The notes beneath the pieces are model-generated. The model ran no database searches. It saw nothing but the letters and a program-made list of their open reading frames with translations, and was not told the DNA's origin. From positions 1,550,001 to 1,614,000 of the forward strand of contig NZ_AP025480.1 of the NCBI RefSeq assembly GCF_024347435.1: a stretch of DNA of 64,000 nt, in the 5' to 3' direction. The DNA is from Vibrio cyclitrophicus. Lineage in GTDB: Bacteria > Pseudomonadota > Gammaproteobacteria > Enterobacterales > Vibrionaceae. Of this stretch, positions 24,201 to 29,079 are shown piece after piece. Position numbers and translations under genes: made by a program. Positions within the stretch are counted from its first letter, which is position 1. The number at the start of each line of letters is the position of its first letter.

Positions 24201-26193
24201 CTCAGGTAATAATATAGTCAATTCTGGTTGGCTATCAGACGATGTCGCTCAGGTGGTTACGTACCTTGAATCCTTGCAAGCTAACGGTGGAACACGATAT
24301 AGCGATGCACTAGAAAAAGTTATGGACAGTGGGGATTTGCCAACTTCTGACCAGAGTTTTGTGTACTTTATTTCAGATGGTGAGCCTAATAATGGGTTTA
24401 GCGTGGGTTCAACTCTTCAAAACAGTTGGAATAGCTACTTAGATTCATCAAACTATGATATTTCTTTTGCTATAGGTATCGGCAACGCACCACTAGATGA
24501 GCTAACGCCTATCGCACATTCTCCTGATCCTGACGATGATGATAGCAATTATGCTGTTGTGGTTGATGATGCTGATGATTTGACCAATACAGTTTTAGAG
24601 TATTTTGATAACAACAGTATTAGTGGTGACGTTAAGTTGTTTGACACCGAAGGCGGTATTTTAGAAGGAGCTGACGGTGTATCAATAACATCGATTGTCA
24701 TCGACGGCATCACTTATGAGTATGATGTGAGTTCACCTGAAATTACAGTTTCAACCGCGTTAGGCGGGGAGTTTAGGATTAATTTCGACTCCGGTGAATA
24801 TTATTACAGTATCGTCGTCGACCGAAATGTATTAAACGAGAGTGAAGTTATTCAAGTGCAGGTTGAAGATGGGGATGGAGATCAGGACTCTCTAAAATTA
24901 ACGCTTAATATCGATTACTACGCGACCGTCGATGCAAACGTAAATAATATTATTACTAATTTGAACAGTGACTCTTCATTGTCTATTGATACTGATTATC
25001 TTACGCACTCAGACGCAATAACTTCAGATACCATTGTTTCTAGTGTCGAAAGCTCTGAGGCTACAGTTACTCTAGATGGGGAAGCTGTTATTTTAGCAAA
25101 CGCTGAAAGTGGTGATGAGTTCAGTTATGTGATTGATGGAAATGGCGTTTCAGATAGCGCTGGTGTTGAAGTGAATTTTGTCGACAGTTCTGTTTTATCA
25201 GGAACACAAGCTGATGATATTATTATAGGTAAGCCGCCGACTAATAGTATAGGAGAATTGGCAACAATTACTGCTACCGTTCGTTCCGGTAATACTTACA
25301 ATACCCCTAATCAATACGGATTCGTATTGTCTAGCTTGGCTGCTAGTTTGTCAGTAATGCAAATTAGTATTGACTTGAGTAGTATCGACAACAATGCTAA
25401 CTGGGATATCAGTGATAGCCGAAACCCTTTGTACCAAACAGAGTCAAAAGGCATCGAGCAAACTGATAATATTTGGGATGCAATGGACTCGGATTCTTCA
25501 GTACTGATTGCTAATTTTGTTGATGGTGATTTTACCAGCGATGATGAGTTTTGGTTCACATTCGATACTGACAATTTTGGTGTAGATCAAGGCAGTAGCT
25601 TTATAGGTGCATCTTTTGAAGTAATTTTGAATGATGGGTCAGTGATTATTGGTACTTATGAGTCAGATAATAACGGTGGCGCAATAGCGGTAGCCCAAAA
25701 TTATGCTAGTGCACTTCAGGGTTTTGATGGTGATGATGTATTGGTTGCAGATAAAGGTAATGACCTTCTTGATGGTGGAGAGGGTGATGATCTATTAATT
25801 GGTGGGTTAGGTGATGACATCTTGACTGGTGGCAGCGGTGATGATTTGTTCCAGTGGGTTGACCAGCCGTTCCAAGGCGATATTGATACAATAACCGACT
25901 TTGCTTTAGGCCAAGATCACTTAGATATATCGCAGTTATTGCCAACGGAAAATTCAATGTCAGATTTACTTGATCATATCACGATTGAAAAAGTCGATAA
26001 TGGTGGCGGGGATAAGGATTTAGTGATTACTATCTCTGAAGATGCGAGCAACAGCGGTCAAACACAAACAATTGTGCTCGACAATACGGGAAATCAATTT
26101 GACTCAGTGAATGCCCAAGGCGATGGCAGCGTGATTAGTAGCGACTTAAGTAACTTGGTTAATCAACTCTTCGTGAATTTACCAGAACAATAA
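1..26193 (+). CDS. Giant VCBS/RTX-type surface adhesin, type I secreted (5'-truncated by window edge)
   Basis: The reading frame is open from the first base to TAA at 26191-26193, at least 8730 residues, and its N-terminus lies outside the window. The first 21.3 kb encodes 108-residue VCBS-like repeats (DPDAGE...GSFSID..GNWTYDL...TVTITG). Each unit has about 20 Asp and 2 Glu against 3 Lys/Arg, and no Cys, as expected of calcium-stiffened extracellular rods. Unique modules follow: cadherin/Ig-like segments (about 21290-24000), a vWA domain (24061-24609), further beta-type linkers, RTX nonapeptide-like repeats (25720-25850) and a C-terminal segment of the type I secretion target kind (TITDFALGQDHLDIS, about 25890 onward). 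The family is exported in one step by an ABC/MFP/TolC machine, with the C-terminus leaving first, and mediates attachment or biofilm formation. The cognate transporter is not in this window. Ligand and function are inferred from architecture only. Confidence 0.93.
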   Translation, partial: DVVDPDAGEAVFVTQTNVADGNWGSFSIDAAGNWTYDLNNDHADVQALDSDSDPVTRVITVATADGTTHDVTVTITGSDDKAVVTPSQDGDDAGAVQEDVTDLATGKLDVVDPDAGEAVFVTQTNVADGNWGSFSIDAAGNWTYDLNNDHADVQALDSDSDPVTRVITVATADGTTHDVTVTITGSDDKAVVTPSQDGDDAGAVQEDVTDLATGKLDVVDPDAGEAVFVTQTNVADGNWGSFSIDAAGNWTYDLNNDHADVQALDSDSDPVTRVITVATADGTTHDVTVTITGSDDKAVVTPSQDGDDAGAVQEDVTDLATGKLDVVDPDAGEAVFVTQTNVADGNWGSFSIDAAGNWTYDLNNDHADVQALDSDSDPVTRVITVATADGTTHDVTVTITGSDDKAVVTPSQDGDDAGAVQEDVTDLATGKLDVVDPDAGEAVFVTQTNVADGNWGSFSIDAAGNWTYDLNNDHADVQALDSDSDPVTRVITVATADGTTHDVTVTITGSDDKAVVTPSQDGDDAGAVQEDVTDLATGKLDVVDPDAGEAVFVTQTNVADGNWGSFSIDAAGNWTYDLNNDHADVQALDSDSDPVTRVITVATADGTTHDVTVTITGSDDKAVVTPSQDGDDAGAVQEDVTDLATGKLDVVDPDAGEAVFVTQTNVADGNWGSFSIDAAGNWTYDLNNDHADVQALDSDSDPVTRVITVATADGTTHDVTVTITGSDDKAVVTPSQDGDDAGAVQEDVTDLATGKLDVVDPDAGEAVFVTQTNVADGNWGSFSIDAAGNWTYDLNNDHADVQALDSDSDPVTRVITVATADGTTHDVTVTITGSDDKAVVTPSQDGDDAGAVQEDVTDLATGKLDVVDPDAGEAVFVTQTNVADGNWGSFSIDAAGNWTYDLNNDHADVQALDSDSDPVTRVITVATADGTTHDVTVTITGSDDKAVVTPSQDGDDAGAVQEDVTDLATGKLDVVDPDAGEAVFVTQTNVADGNWGSFSIDAAGNWTYDLNNDHADVQALDSDSDPVTRVITVATADGTTHDVTVTITGSDDKAVVTPSQDGDDAGAVQEDVTDLATGKLDVVDPDAGEAVFVTQTNVADGNWGSFSIDAAGNWTYDLNNDHADVQALDSDSDPVTRVITVATADGTTHDVTVTITGSDDKAVVTPSQDGDDAGAVQEDVTDLATGKLDVVDPDAGEAVFVTQTNVADGNWGSFSIDAAGNWTYDLNNDHADVQALDSDSDPVTRVITVATADGTTHDVTVTITGSDDKAVVTPSQDGDDAGAVQEDVTDLATGKLDVVDPDAGEAVFVTQTNVADGNWGSFSIDAAGNWTYDLNNDHADVQALDSDSDPVTRVITVATADGTTHDVTVTITGSDDKAVVTPSQDGDDAGAVQEDVTDLATGKLDVVDPDAGEAVFVTQTNVADGNWGSFSIDAAGNWTYDLNNDHADVQALDSDSDPVTRVITVATADGTTHDVTVTITGSDDKAVVTPSQDGDDAGAVQEDVTDLATGKLDVVDPDAGEAVFVTQTNVADGNWGSFSIDAAGNWTYDLNNDHADVQALDSDSDPVTRVITVATADGTTHDVTVTITGSDDKAVVTPSQDGDDAGAVQEDVTDLATGKLDVVDPDAGEAVFVTQTNVADGNWGSFSIDAAGNWTYDLNNDHADVQALDSDSDPVTRVITVATADGTTHDVTVTITGSDDKAVVTPSQDGDDAGAVQEDVTDLATGKLDVVDPDAGEAVFVTQTNVADGNWGSFSIDAAGNWTYDLNNDHADVQALDSDSDPVTRVITVATADGTTHDVTVTITGSDDKAVVTPSQDGDDAGAVQEDVTDLATGKLDVVDPDAGEAVFVTQTNVADGNWGSFSIDAAGNWTYDLNNDHADVQALDSDSDPVTRVITVATADGTTHDVTVTITGSDDKAVVTPSQDGDDAGAVQEDVTDLATGKLDVVDPDAGEAVFVTQTNVADGNWGSFSIDAAGNWTYDLNNDHADVQALDSDSDPVTRVITVATADGTTHDVTVTITGSDDKAVVTPSQDGDDAGAVQEDVTDLATGKLDVVDPDAGEAVFVTQTNVADGNWGSFSIDAAGNWTYDLNNDHADVQALDSDSDPVTRVITVATADGTTHDVTVTITGSDDKAVVTPSQDGDDAGAVQEDVTDLATGKLDVVDPDAGEAVFVTQTNVADGNWGSFSIDAAGNWTYDLNNDHADVQALDSDSDPVTRVITVATADGTTHDVTVTITGSDDKAVVTPSQDGDDAGAVQEDVTDLATGKLDVVDPDAGEAVFVTQTNVADGNWGSFSIDAAGNWTYDLNNDHADVQALDSDSDPVTRVITVATADGTTHDVTVTITGSDDKAVVTPSQDGDDAGAVQEDVTDLATGKLDVVDPDAGEAVFVTQTNVADGNWGSFSIDAAGNWTYDLNNDHADVQALDSDSDPVTRVITVATADGTTHDVTVTITGSDDKAVVTPSQDGDDAGAVQEDVTDLATGKLDVVDPDAGEAVFVTQTNVADGNWGSFSIDAAGNWTYDLNNDHADVQALDSDSDPVTRVITVATADGTTHDVTVTITGSDDKAVVTPSQDGDDAGAVQEDVTDLATGKLDVVDPDAGEAVFVTQTNVADGNWGSFSIDAAGNWTYDLNNDHADVQALDSDSDPVTRVITVATADGTTHDVTVTITGSDDKAVVTPSQDGDDAGAVQEDVTDLATGKLDVVDPDAGEAVFVTQTNVADGNWGSFSIDAAGNWTYDLNNDHADVQALDSDSDPVTRVITVATADGTTHDVTVTITGSDDKAVVTPSQDGDDAGAVQEDVTDLATGKLDVVDPDAGEAVFVTQTNVADGNWGSFSIDAAGNWTYDLNNDHADVQALDSDSDPVTRVITVATADGTTHDVTVTITGSDDKAVVTPSQDGDDAGAVQEDVTDLATGKLDVVDPDAGEAVFVTQTNVADGNWGSFSIDAAGNWTYDLNNDHADVQALDSDSDPVTRVITVATADGTTHDVTVTITGSDDKAVVTPSQDGDDAGAVQEDVTDLATGKLDVVDPDAGEAVFVTQTNVADGNWGSFSIDAAGNWTYDLNNDHADVQALDSDSDPVTRVITVATADGTTHDVTVTITGSDDKAVVTPSQDGDDAGAVQEDVTDLATGKLDVVDPDAGEAVFVTQTNVADGNWGSFSIDAAGNWTYDLNNDHADVQALDSDSDPVTRVITVATADGTTHDVTVTITGSDDKAVVTPSQDGDDAGAVQEDVTDLATGKLDVVDPDAGEAVFVTQTNVADGNWGSFSIDAAGNWTYDLNNDHADVQALDSDSDPVTRVITVATADGTTHDVTVTITGSDDKAVVTPSQDGDDAGAVQEDVTDLATGKLDVVDPDAGEAVFVTQTNVADGNWGSFSIDAAGNWTYDLNNDHADVQALDSDSDPVTRVITVATADGTTHDVTVTITGSDDKAVVTPSQDGDDAGAVQEDVTDLATGKLDVVDPDAGEAVFVTQTNVADGNWGSFSIDAAGNWTYDLNNDHADVQALDSDSDPVTRVITVATADGTTHDVTVTITGSDDKAVVTPSQDGDDAGAVQEDVTDLATGKLDVVDPDAGEAVFVTQTNVADGNWGSFSIDAAGNWTYDLNNDHADVQALDSDSDPVTRVITVATADGTTHDVTVTITGSDDKAVVTPSQDGDDAGAVQEDVTDLATGKLDVVDPDAGEAVFVTQTNVADGNWGSFSIDAAGNWTYDLNNDHADVQALDSDSDPVTRVITVATADGTTHDVTVTITGSDDKAVVTPSQDGDDAGAVQEDVTDLATGKLDVVDPDAGEAVFVTQTNVADGNWGSFSIDAAGNWTYDLNNDHADVQALDSDSDPVTRVITVATADGTTHDVTVTITGSDDKAVVTPSQDGDDAGAVQEDVTDLATGKLDVVDPDAGEAVFVTQTNVADGNWGSFSIDAAGNWTYDLNNDHADVQALDSDSDPVTRVITVATADGTTHDVTVTITGSDDKAVVTPSQDGDDAGAVQEDVTDLATGKLDVVDPDAGEAVFVTQTNVADGNWGSFSIDAAGNWTYDLNNDHADVQALDSDSDPVTRVITVATADGTTHDVTVTITGSDDKAVVTPSQDGDDAGAVQEDVTDLATGKLDVVDPDAGEAVFVTQTNVADGNWGSFSIDAAGNWTYDLNNDHADVQALDSDSDPVTRVITVATADGTTHDVTVTITGSDDKAVVTPSQDGDDAGAVQEDVTDLATGKLDVVDPDAGEAVFVTQTNVADGNWGSFSIDAAGNWTYDLNNDHADVQALDSDSDPVTRVITVATADGTTHDVTVTITGSDDKAVVTPSQDGDDAGAVQEDVTDLATGKLDVVDPDAGEAVFVTQTNVADGNWGSFSIDAAGNWTYDLNNDHADVQALDSDSDPVTRVITVATADGTTHDVTVTITGSDDKAVVTPSQDGDDAGAVQEDVTDLATGKLDVVDPDAGEAVFVTQTNVADGNWGSFSIDAAGNWTYDLNNDHADVQALDSDSDPVTRVITVATADGTTHDVTVTITGSDDKAVVTPSQDGDDAGAVQEDVTDLATGKLDVVDPDAGEAVFVTQTNVADGNWGSFSIDAAGNWTYDLNNDHADVQALDSDSDPVTRVITVATADGTTHDVTVTITGSDDKAVVTPSQDGDDAGAVQEDVTDLATGKLDVVDPDAGEAVFVTQTNVADGNWGSFSIDAAGNWTYDLNNDHADVQALDSDSDPVTRVITVATADGTTHDVTVTITGSDDKAVVTPSQDGDDAGAVQEDVTDLATGKLDVVDPDAGEAVFVTQTNVADGNWGSFSIDAAGNWTYDLNNDHADVQALDSDSDPVTRVITVATADGTTHDVTVTITGSDDKAVVTPSQDGDDAGAVQEDVTDLATGKLDVVDPDAGEAVFVTQTNVADGNWGSFSIDAAGNWTYDLNNDHADVQALDSDSDPVTRVITVATADGTTHDVTVTITGSDDKAVVTPSQDGDDAGAVQEDVTDLATGKLDVVDPDAGEAVFVTQTNVADGNWGSFSIDAAGNWTYDLNNDHADVQALDSDSDPVTRVITVATADGTTHDVTVTITGSDDKAVVTPSQDGDDAGAVQEDVTDLATGKLDVVDPDAGEAVFVTQTNVADGNWGSFSIDAAGNWTYDLNNDHADVQALDSDSDPVTRVITVATADGTTHDVTVTITGSDDKAVVTPSQDGDDAGAVQEDVTDLATGKLDVVDPDAGEAVFVTQTNVADGNWGSFSIDAAGNWTYDLNNDHADVQALDSDSDPVTRVITVATADGTTHDVTVTITGSDDKAVVTPSQDGDDAGAVQEDVTDLATGKLDVVDPDAGEAVFVTQTNVADGNWGSFSIDAAGNWTYDLNNDHADVQALDSDSDPVTRVITVATADGTTHDVTVTITGSDDKAVVTPSQDGDDAGAVQEDVTDLATGKLDVVDPDAGEAVFVTQTNVADGNWGSFSIDAAGNWTYDLNNDHADVQALDSDSDPVTRVITVATADGTTHDVTVTITGSDDKAVVTPSQDGDDAGAVQEDVTDLATGKLDVVDPDAGEAVFVTQTNVADGNWGSFSIDAAGNWTYDLNNDHADVQALDSDSDPVTRVITVATADGTTHDVTVTITGSDDKAVVTPSQDGDDAGAVQEDVTDLATGKLDVVDPDAGEAVFVTQTNVADGNWGSFSIDAAGNWTYDLNNDHADVQALDSDSDPVTRVITVATADGTTHDVTVTITGSDDKAVVTPSQDGDDAGAVQEDVTDLATGKLDVVDPDAGEAVFVTQTNVADGNWGSFSIDAAGNWTYDLNNDHADVQALDSDSDPVTRVITVATADGTTHDVTVTITGSDDKAVVTPSQDGDDAGAVQEDVTDLATGKLDVVDPDAGEAVFVTQTNVADGNWGSFSIDAAGNWTYDLNNDHADVQALDSDSDPVTRVITVATADGTTHDVTVTITGSDDKAVVTPSQDGDDAGAVQEDVTDLATGKLDVVDPDAGEAVFVTQTNVADGNWGSFSIDAAGNWTYDLNNDHADVQALDSDSDPVTRVITVATADGTTHDVTVTITGSDDKAVVTPSQDGDDAGAVQEDVTDLATGKLDVVDPDAGEAVFVTQTNVADGNWGSFSIDAAGNWTYDLNNDHADVQALDSDSDPVTRVITVATADGTTHDVTVTITGSDDKAVVTPSQDGDDAGAVQEDVTDLATGKLDVVDPDAGEAVFVTQTNVADGNWGSFSIDAAGNWTYDLNNDHADVQALDSDSDPVTRVITVATADGTTHDVTVTITGSDDKAVVTPSQDGDDAGAVQEDVTDLATGKLDVVDPDAGEAVFVTQTNVADGNWGSFSIDAAGNWTYDLNNDHADVQALDSDSDPVTRVITVATADGTTHDVTVTITGSDDKAVVTPSQDGDDAGAVQEDVTDLATGKLDVVDPDAGEAVFVTQTNVADGNWGSFSIDAAGNWTYDLNNDHADVQALDSDSDPVTRVITVATADGTTHDVTVTITGSDDKAVVTPSQDGDDAGAVQEDVTDLATGKLDVVDPDAGEAVFVTQTNVADGNWGSFSIDAAGNWTYDLNNDHADVQALDSDSDPVTRVITVATADGTTHDVTVTITGSDDKAVVTPSQDGDDAGAVQEDVTDLATGKLDVVDPDAGEAVFVTQTNVADGNWGSFSIDAAGNWTYDLNNDHADVQALDSDSDPVTRVITVATADGTTHDVTVTITGSDDKAVVTPSQDGDDAGAVQEDVTDLATGKLDVVDPDAGEAVFVTQTNVADGNWGSFSIDAAGNWTYDLNNDHADVQALDSDSDPVTRVITVATADGTTHDVTVTITGSDDKAVVTPSQDGDDAGAVQEDVTDLATGKLDVVDPDAGEAVFVTQTNVADGNWGSFSIDAAGNWTYDLNNDHADVQALDSDSDPVTRVITVATADGTTHDVTVTITGSDDKAVVTPSQDGDDAGAVQEDVTDLATGKLDVVDPDAGEAVFVTQTNVADGNWGSFSIDAAGNWTYDLNNDHADVQALDSDSDPVTRVITVATADGTTHDVTVTITGSDDKAVVTPSQDGDDAGAVQEDVTDLATGKLDVVDPDAGEAVFVTQTNVADGNWGSFSIDAAGNWTYDLNNDHADVQALDSDSDPVTRVITVATADGTTHDVTVTITGTNDVPTIDVVAEPEFNENDAAVDTVVATFTASDEEDGTPSVAFTPGTNTDGYYAISGTDVVLTQAGVDAVNAGETLPAVSLTATDSDNAKAVDSDTPTYNSVDAIDDGSLGQEYTASADFTDGITIPTGSDGQPLFSIEAITYDSDGNETSGTISELSGFGIGVAGSIRDSGQIADQIEYDPGSDTSEKIKFEFSELANNVDFSVSRLFGGENEGEQGAWSAYYNGELVASGVFKTDSGASTGDFSIDTGDIVFDTLVFEADSNGVRVGDSSDYVLSSISVTGIDLGDGAIIADEDDGVSVTDANAGLLANDIDDQSDTFSLTAVNGQTITNGSVVTLPSGALLTIYADGTYDYDTNDVYDYLQAGELTTESFTYTITDEHGATDTATATINIIGSNDAPSGNPDTATLEEGSTVTFTPDQLLVNDVDNDDTNLAVLSLASDSSGTNEVDVSSPGSTFSTSLGGTVTINDDGSFSYQAPQGQDHTQGVAITDSIYYLVTDGKGNSNWTEIEIAVTDSGPTAVDDFDSVGFGGLGFGNLISGENDGSGKDDLGSDITKVTSITFDGQKYNEWNNDGEIVIDTGTAIATFNQDGSYSYQSTQAEGQVKSFSTNDMLNNNGIELYAYSDYRQVDVTNLNTNSASVVNISEKVGIYYDNSEGNGSQIRYDEALVTKFSGEVSVANFTLNGVVNSEEVFWKAYDNQGSLVDSGTISSNDLTIVSDSGFETVVLYTGTTNNFMVESVEVQYSVGSANQDTFQYELTDADGSESSAQLTVTQDSLPVAKDNSEEVYEAGLESGTDANSDASIVTGNILDNDSGVSSSTLISAVNGQAPVNGIVVVTTSYGTLTVYTDDSNGFRSGDFEYELMNTSIGDDIVDSFNYEISNSVGVTDSAQLNINIVDDVPIVSDVERNLTTTSDPITTNLTFALDLSGSMDDSAGNGKSYLETAIEALTALVGEVDDTGDVNVQIVTFSGNNIVNSGWLSDDVAQVVTYLESLQANGGTRYSDALEKVMDSGDLPTSDQSFVYFISDGEPNNGFSVGSTLQNSWNSYLDSSNYDISFAIGIGNAPLDELTPIAHSPDPDDDDSNYAVVVDDADDLTNTVLEYFDNNSISGDVKLFDTEGGILEGADGVSITSIVIDGITYEYDVSSPEITVSTALGGEFRINFDSGEYYYSIVVDRNVLNESEVIQVQVEDGDGDQDSLKLTLNIDYYATVDANVNNIITNLNSDSSLSIDTDYLTHSDAITSDTIVSSVESSEATVTLDGEAVILANAESGDEFSYVIDGNGVSDSAGVEVNFVDSSVLSGTQADDIIIGKPPTNSIGELATITATVRSGNTYNTPNQYGFVLSSLAASLSVMQISIDLSSIDNNANWDISDSRNPLYQTESKGIEQTDNIWDAMDSDSSVLIANFVDGDFTSDDEFWFTFDTDNFGVDQGSSFIGASFEVILNDGSVIIGTYESDNNGGAIAVAQNYASALQGFDGDDVLVADKGNDLLDGGEGDDLLIGGLGDDILTGGSGDDLFQWVDQPFQGDIDTITDFALGQDHLDISQLLPTENSMSDLLDHITIEKVDNGGGDKDLVITISEDASNSGQTQTIVLDNTGNQFDSVNAQGDGSVISSDLSNLVNQLFVNLPEQ
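24061..24609 (+). other. von Willebrand factor A domain within the adhesin
   Basis: The segment opens with FALDLSGSMDDS, which contains the DxSxS metal-ion-dependent adhesion site motif. It continues with the threonine loop (NGGTRYSDAL) and the third MIDAS element (FISDGEPNNG), so all three metal-coordinating loops look intact. vWA domains in RTX adhesins usually sit near the cell-distal end, between the repeats and the RTX/secretion region, as here. A ligand-binding role is inferred. Confidence 0.85.
25720..25850 (+). other. RTX calcium-binding repeats of the adhesin
   Basis: Consecutive GG-x-G-D-D-like repeats are visible (GFDGDDVL, DGGEGDDLL, GGLGDDIL, GGSGDDLF). In this family they bind calcium outside the cell and fold the C-terminus after type I export. 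About 115 residues of secretion-signal region follow before the stop codon. Confidence 0.88.
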
Positions 26194-26194
26194 C

Positions 26195-26219
26195 AAAAAG
26201 GGCCGAAAGGCCCTTTTTT
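26195..26219. terminator. Bidirectional intrinsic terminator between the adhesin and rlmI
   Basis: Stem GGGCC (26200-26204), loop GAAA, stem GGCCC (26209-26213), flanked by an A5 tract on the left and T6 on the right. It therefore works on both strands and serves the two convergent genes. Confidence 0.9.
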
Positions 26220-26264
26220 AATAGATCTTGTTTGCTATAAAAGCTAGATTCTAAAGCACTAAGA

Positions 26265-27458
26265 TTAAAGCACCTTACAAGCAAAACCTTTTAGGTAGAA
26301 ACCTTCTGGATAAGCTGTATCTGTTAAATGATCGGCTGCTTGCTCGAAGCGCTCGACAAATTTTACGGTTCTGCCTGCGTCTAGTGCCGCATCAGCAATG
26401 ATTTTTTGGAATAAGTCAGCGCCCATTAAGCCTGAACAAGAATAGGTGAGTAGAGTGCCACCTGGTTTCAGTATTTGCATCGCAAGCATGTTAACGTCTT
26501 TATAGCCGTTCGCGCCAGATGTCAGGTTGTTCTTACTTGAAACGAATTTTGGTGGATCCATGATCACTACGTCGAACTTCGTGCCTTGGTCTCGGTATTC
26601 GCGAAGTAGTTTGAATACGTCTGCGTTTAGGAATACTGCACGCTTTTTCGAGATGTCGAACTCATTCAGCTCAGCGTTGAACTTAGCTGTATCAAGAGCT
26701 AATTGAGAAACGTCTGCATTGATTACACGCTTAGCATCACCTTTAAGGGCATACAGACCAAAACCACCTGTGTACGAGAAACAGTTAAGGACATCTTTGC
26801 CTTTAACGTATTTCATCGATTCTTTACGGCTATCACGTTGGTCCATATAGAAGCCCGTTTTATGGCCTTCGATAATGTTTACGCTGATTTTCACACCGTT
26901 TTCTTCAATGACCACTGATTTAGGTGGTTCTTCACCGTGAAGTACGCCAACAACTTGTTCTAAGCCTTCTTTTTTACGGACTGCTACGTCAGAACGCTCA
27001 TAAATATTGCAGTCAGGGAAACATTCAATTAAAGCTTCAACAAGTATGTTCTTATTAAACTCAGCTCCGGCGCTAAGTAATTGGCATACGAGGAAATCTT
27101 GATATTTATCGATTGTGATACCGGGAAGGCCATCAGACTCTGCTGCAGTAAGGCGGTAGCCAGTTAGACCATCACGTTCAATGATATCTTCACGCAAAGA
27201 TTGCGCGTCTTGAATTCGTTTTACGAAGAATGCTTTATTGATTTCTTCTTTTTCAAATGTCCAAACACGAGCTCGAATTTGAGATTCCGGTGAGTAAGCC
27301 GCTTTTGCAAGCCACTGACCATTTTGAGTGTATACGTCTACAGTTTCACCTGATTTTGGCTCGCCTTCGACTTTATCGATACCGCGTGAAAATACCCATG
27401 GGTGTTTACGGCGTAGTGATTTGTCACGGCCTTTAGCTAGATGAATTGAAGGAGTCAT
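26265..27458 (-). CDS. rlmI: 23S rRNA (cytosine-1962-C5)-methyltransferase RlmI
   Basis: This 397-residue protein matches E. coli RlmI (YccW) closely along its length. It has an N-terminal PUA RNA-binding domain (about 1-75: [27 protein letters not shown]) and a Rossmann SAM-dependent methyltransferase core. Core motifs are [24 protein letters not shown] (motif I), [10 protein letters not shown] (motif IV) and TYSCSGLM with the conserved Cys. The family makes m5C1962 in 23S rRNA. The ATG start fits the family N-terminus. It converges on the adhesin gene and sits near acyP, tusE and yccA, the same neighbourhood as in E. coli. Confidence 0.96.
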   Translation of the reverse strand: MTPSIHLAKGRDKSLRRKHPWVFSRGIDKVEGEPKSGETVDVYTQNGQWLAKAAYSPESQIRARVWTFEKEEINKAFFVKRIQDAQSLREDIIERDGLTGYRLTAAESDGLPGITIDKYQDFLVCQLLSAGAEFNKNILVEALIECFPDCNIYERSDVAVRKKEGLEQVVGVLHGEEPPKSVVIEENGVKISVNIIEGHKTGFYMDQRDSRKESMKYVKGKDVLNCFSYTGGFGLYALKGDAKRVINADVSQLALDTAKFNAELNEFDISKKRAVFLNADVFKLLREYRDQGTKFDVVIMDPPKFVSSKNNLTSGANGYKDVNMLAMQILKPGGTLLTYSCSGLMGADLFQKIIADAALDAGRTVKFVERFEQAADHLTDTAYPEGFYLKGFACKVL

Positions 27459-27518
27459 AATTTACTCTGTTTGTTGAATTTGAAGGAGGGGTATTGTCGA
27501 GGAAGTACAGTTGAAAAG

Positions 27519-27548
27519 CAAATAAGAAAGGGCTGCACAAGCAGCCCT
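27519..27548 (-). terminator. Intrinsic terminator of the chemoreceptor gene
   Basis: Stem GGGCTGC / GCAGCCC (27530-27536 and 27541-27547) with a 4-nt loop. On the minus strand it is followed by TTTCTTATTT. It lies between the chemoreceptor stop and rlmI, so rlmI is probably transcribed separately. Confidence 0.78.
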
Positions 27549-27587
27549 AGTAATGATTAATCAGCACATACTGGCTAGATATAAGTA

Positions 27588-28991
27588 TTAAGCTTTGAGA
27601 CCTGTCAGCAAGCCTTCCATCGTATCACTTTGTTTACGAAGTTGGTCAACATTGGAATTGCTCTTACTGATCATTTCACAGATGCTATCTGACTGATGAC
27701 GAATCTCCTCAACACTTTGAGCTATGTTATCTGCAACAACACCTTGCTCTTCCGCGGCTGTAGCAATCTGAGTACTACTGTCTGAGATAGATTGATTCTT
27801 TTCTGCTAAAGAGCCGATCTCGACATTCACTTCTGACATCAGTGTCTGGCCTTCACTAGCGTTGTTTACCGTTATTTCCATCAGTTTGGTTAGTGATTGG
27901 CTGTTACGTTGTAATGATTCAATCATGCTTTGGATTTCTACAGTTGCTTGTTGAGTACGACCTGCAAGGGCACGAACTTCATCGGCAACAACAGCGAATC
28001 CACGACCTTGCTCGCCGGCACGAGCGGCTTCGATAGCCGCGTTCAATGCGAGTAGATTGGTCTGCTCTGAAATGCCATTGATGGTTGCGACCACCTCATC
28101 GATCTGCGCCGCGTTGGTATCAAGCTCTTCTACTGCTTGTGAAGCGGATTGGATCTCTTGAGATAGGTTAGAGATAGACTCCAATGTGTTTGAAACTTTT
28201 ACTTGACCGCTCTGGGCCACGCCGCGAGCGTCCATCGTTTGTGAGCTAGACTCATGAGCAAGGGTAGCGACTTCACGAATTGTCGCCGCCATTTGTTCCG
28301 TCGCACTTGCCAAACTATTCAGGTGTTCTTGTTGATTACCTGAAATATCTGAGCTTTGTTGTGTTGACTGATTCAAATCCGAACTGATCTGTTGCATGAG
28401 TGCGACAGACTCTTGGATTGATAGAACCATATTTTGCTCACGTTCGGCAACCTTATCAATAGTGATCGCAATTTCGCTGAACTCATCACGAACTAAGAAG
28501 TAGTTCATACGACAAGTTAAATCACCATTGGCGAGAGTGTTCAATGCTTTGTTCATGGAGAACATCGCTCCGCCAATGAAAGTCATGATGTAATAAACGC
28601 CAAGCGCAATTAAGGTCAGAGTAACCGCAATGATAGAAACTTGCTTTGTAGATAAAGCCGACCATAGGTTTTGATCATGGTTTGCGACTAAACTGAACGC
28701 GCCGTTCATCACTGAAACGGATCCCGTACCATAGCCTAGAGAAATGCTTTCAGAATGACTAACAAGCTGAGCGACTTGATCTTTAGTGAGTTGGCCTGCT
28801 TCGATAAGGCCTTTCATCAAGAGCATTTCTTCTTGATAAAGGTGGGCAAGTAAAGAGTCCGCTGCGCTATCTAAAACGAGAGTTAATATCACTAGGGCGA
28901 GAAGAGGCAATAAGAAGAGTAGATAGAACTTTTCTTGGATTTTTAGGTGAATGAGATATTTGTCAATCCAACGAAATGGGATTTCTTTCAT
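27588..28991 (-). CDS. Methyl-accepting chemotaxis protein
   Basis: The 467-residue chemoreceptor has a short cytoplasmic N-terminus, TM1 at about 23-41, a small periplasmic segment of about 75 residues, TM2 at about 118-142, a HAMP-like region at about 143-190 and a long coiled-coil signalling domain. The highly conserved hairpin tip is present ([20 protein letters not shown], then [17 protein letters not shown]), so it should couple to CheA/CheW. There is no C-terminal CheR-tethering pentapeptide. The sensory segment is too short for a dCache domain and I cannot assign a ligand. The gene is inserted between rlmI and acyP, which are neighbours in E. coli, and is divergent from acyP. Confidence 0.93.
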   Translation of the reverse strand: MKEIPFRWIDKYLIHLKIQEKFYLLFLLPLLALVILTLVLDSAADSLLAHLYQEEMLLMKGLIEAGQLTKDQVAQLVSHSESISLGYGTGSVSVMNGAFSLVANHDQNLWSALSTKQVSIIAVTLTLIALGVYYIMTFIGGAMFSMNKALNTLANGDLTCRMNYFLVRDEFSEIAITIDKVAEREQNMVLSIQESVALMQQISSDLNQSTQQSSDISGNQQEHLNSLASATEQMAATIREVATLAHESSSQTMDARGVAQSGQVKVSNTLESISNLSQEIQSASQAVEELDTNAAQIDEVVATINGISEQTNLLALNAAIEAARAGEQGRGFAVVADEVRALAGRTQQATVEIQSMIESLQRNSQSLTKLMEITVNNASEGQTLMSEVNVEIGSLAEKNQSISDSSTQIATAAEEQGVVADNIAQSVEEIRHQSDSICEMISKSNSNVDQLRKQSDTMEGLLTGLKA

Positions 28992-29079
28992 AATCGTTAT
29001 ACTCGAAGTAAGTCCACCAATAAGCGGTGAATGAATAGAATGGCAGCTATATCATTCATATAATTTATGAGGCAACGTT

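Noticed and set aside
25706..25957. Minus-strand His-rich frame opposite the adhesin RTX region
   Set aside because: The His/Gln-rich translation is simply the complement of GAT/GGT-rich RTX codons.
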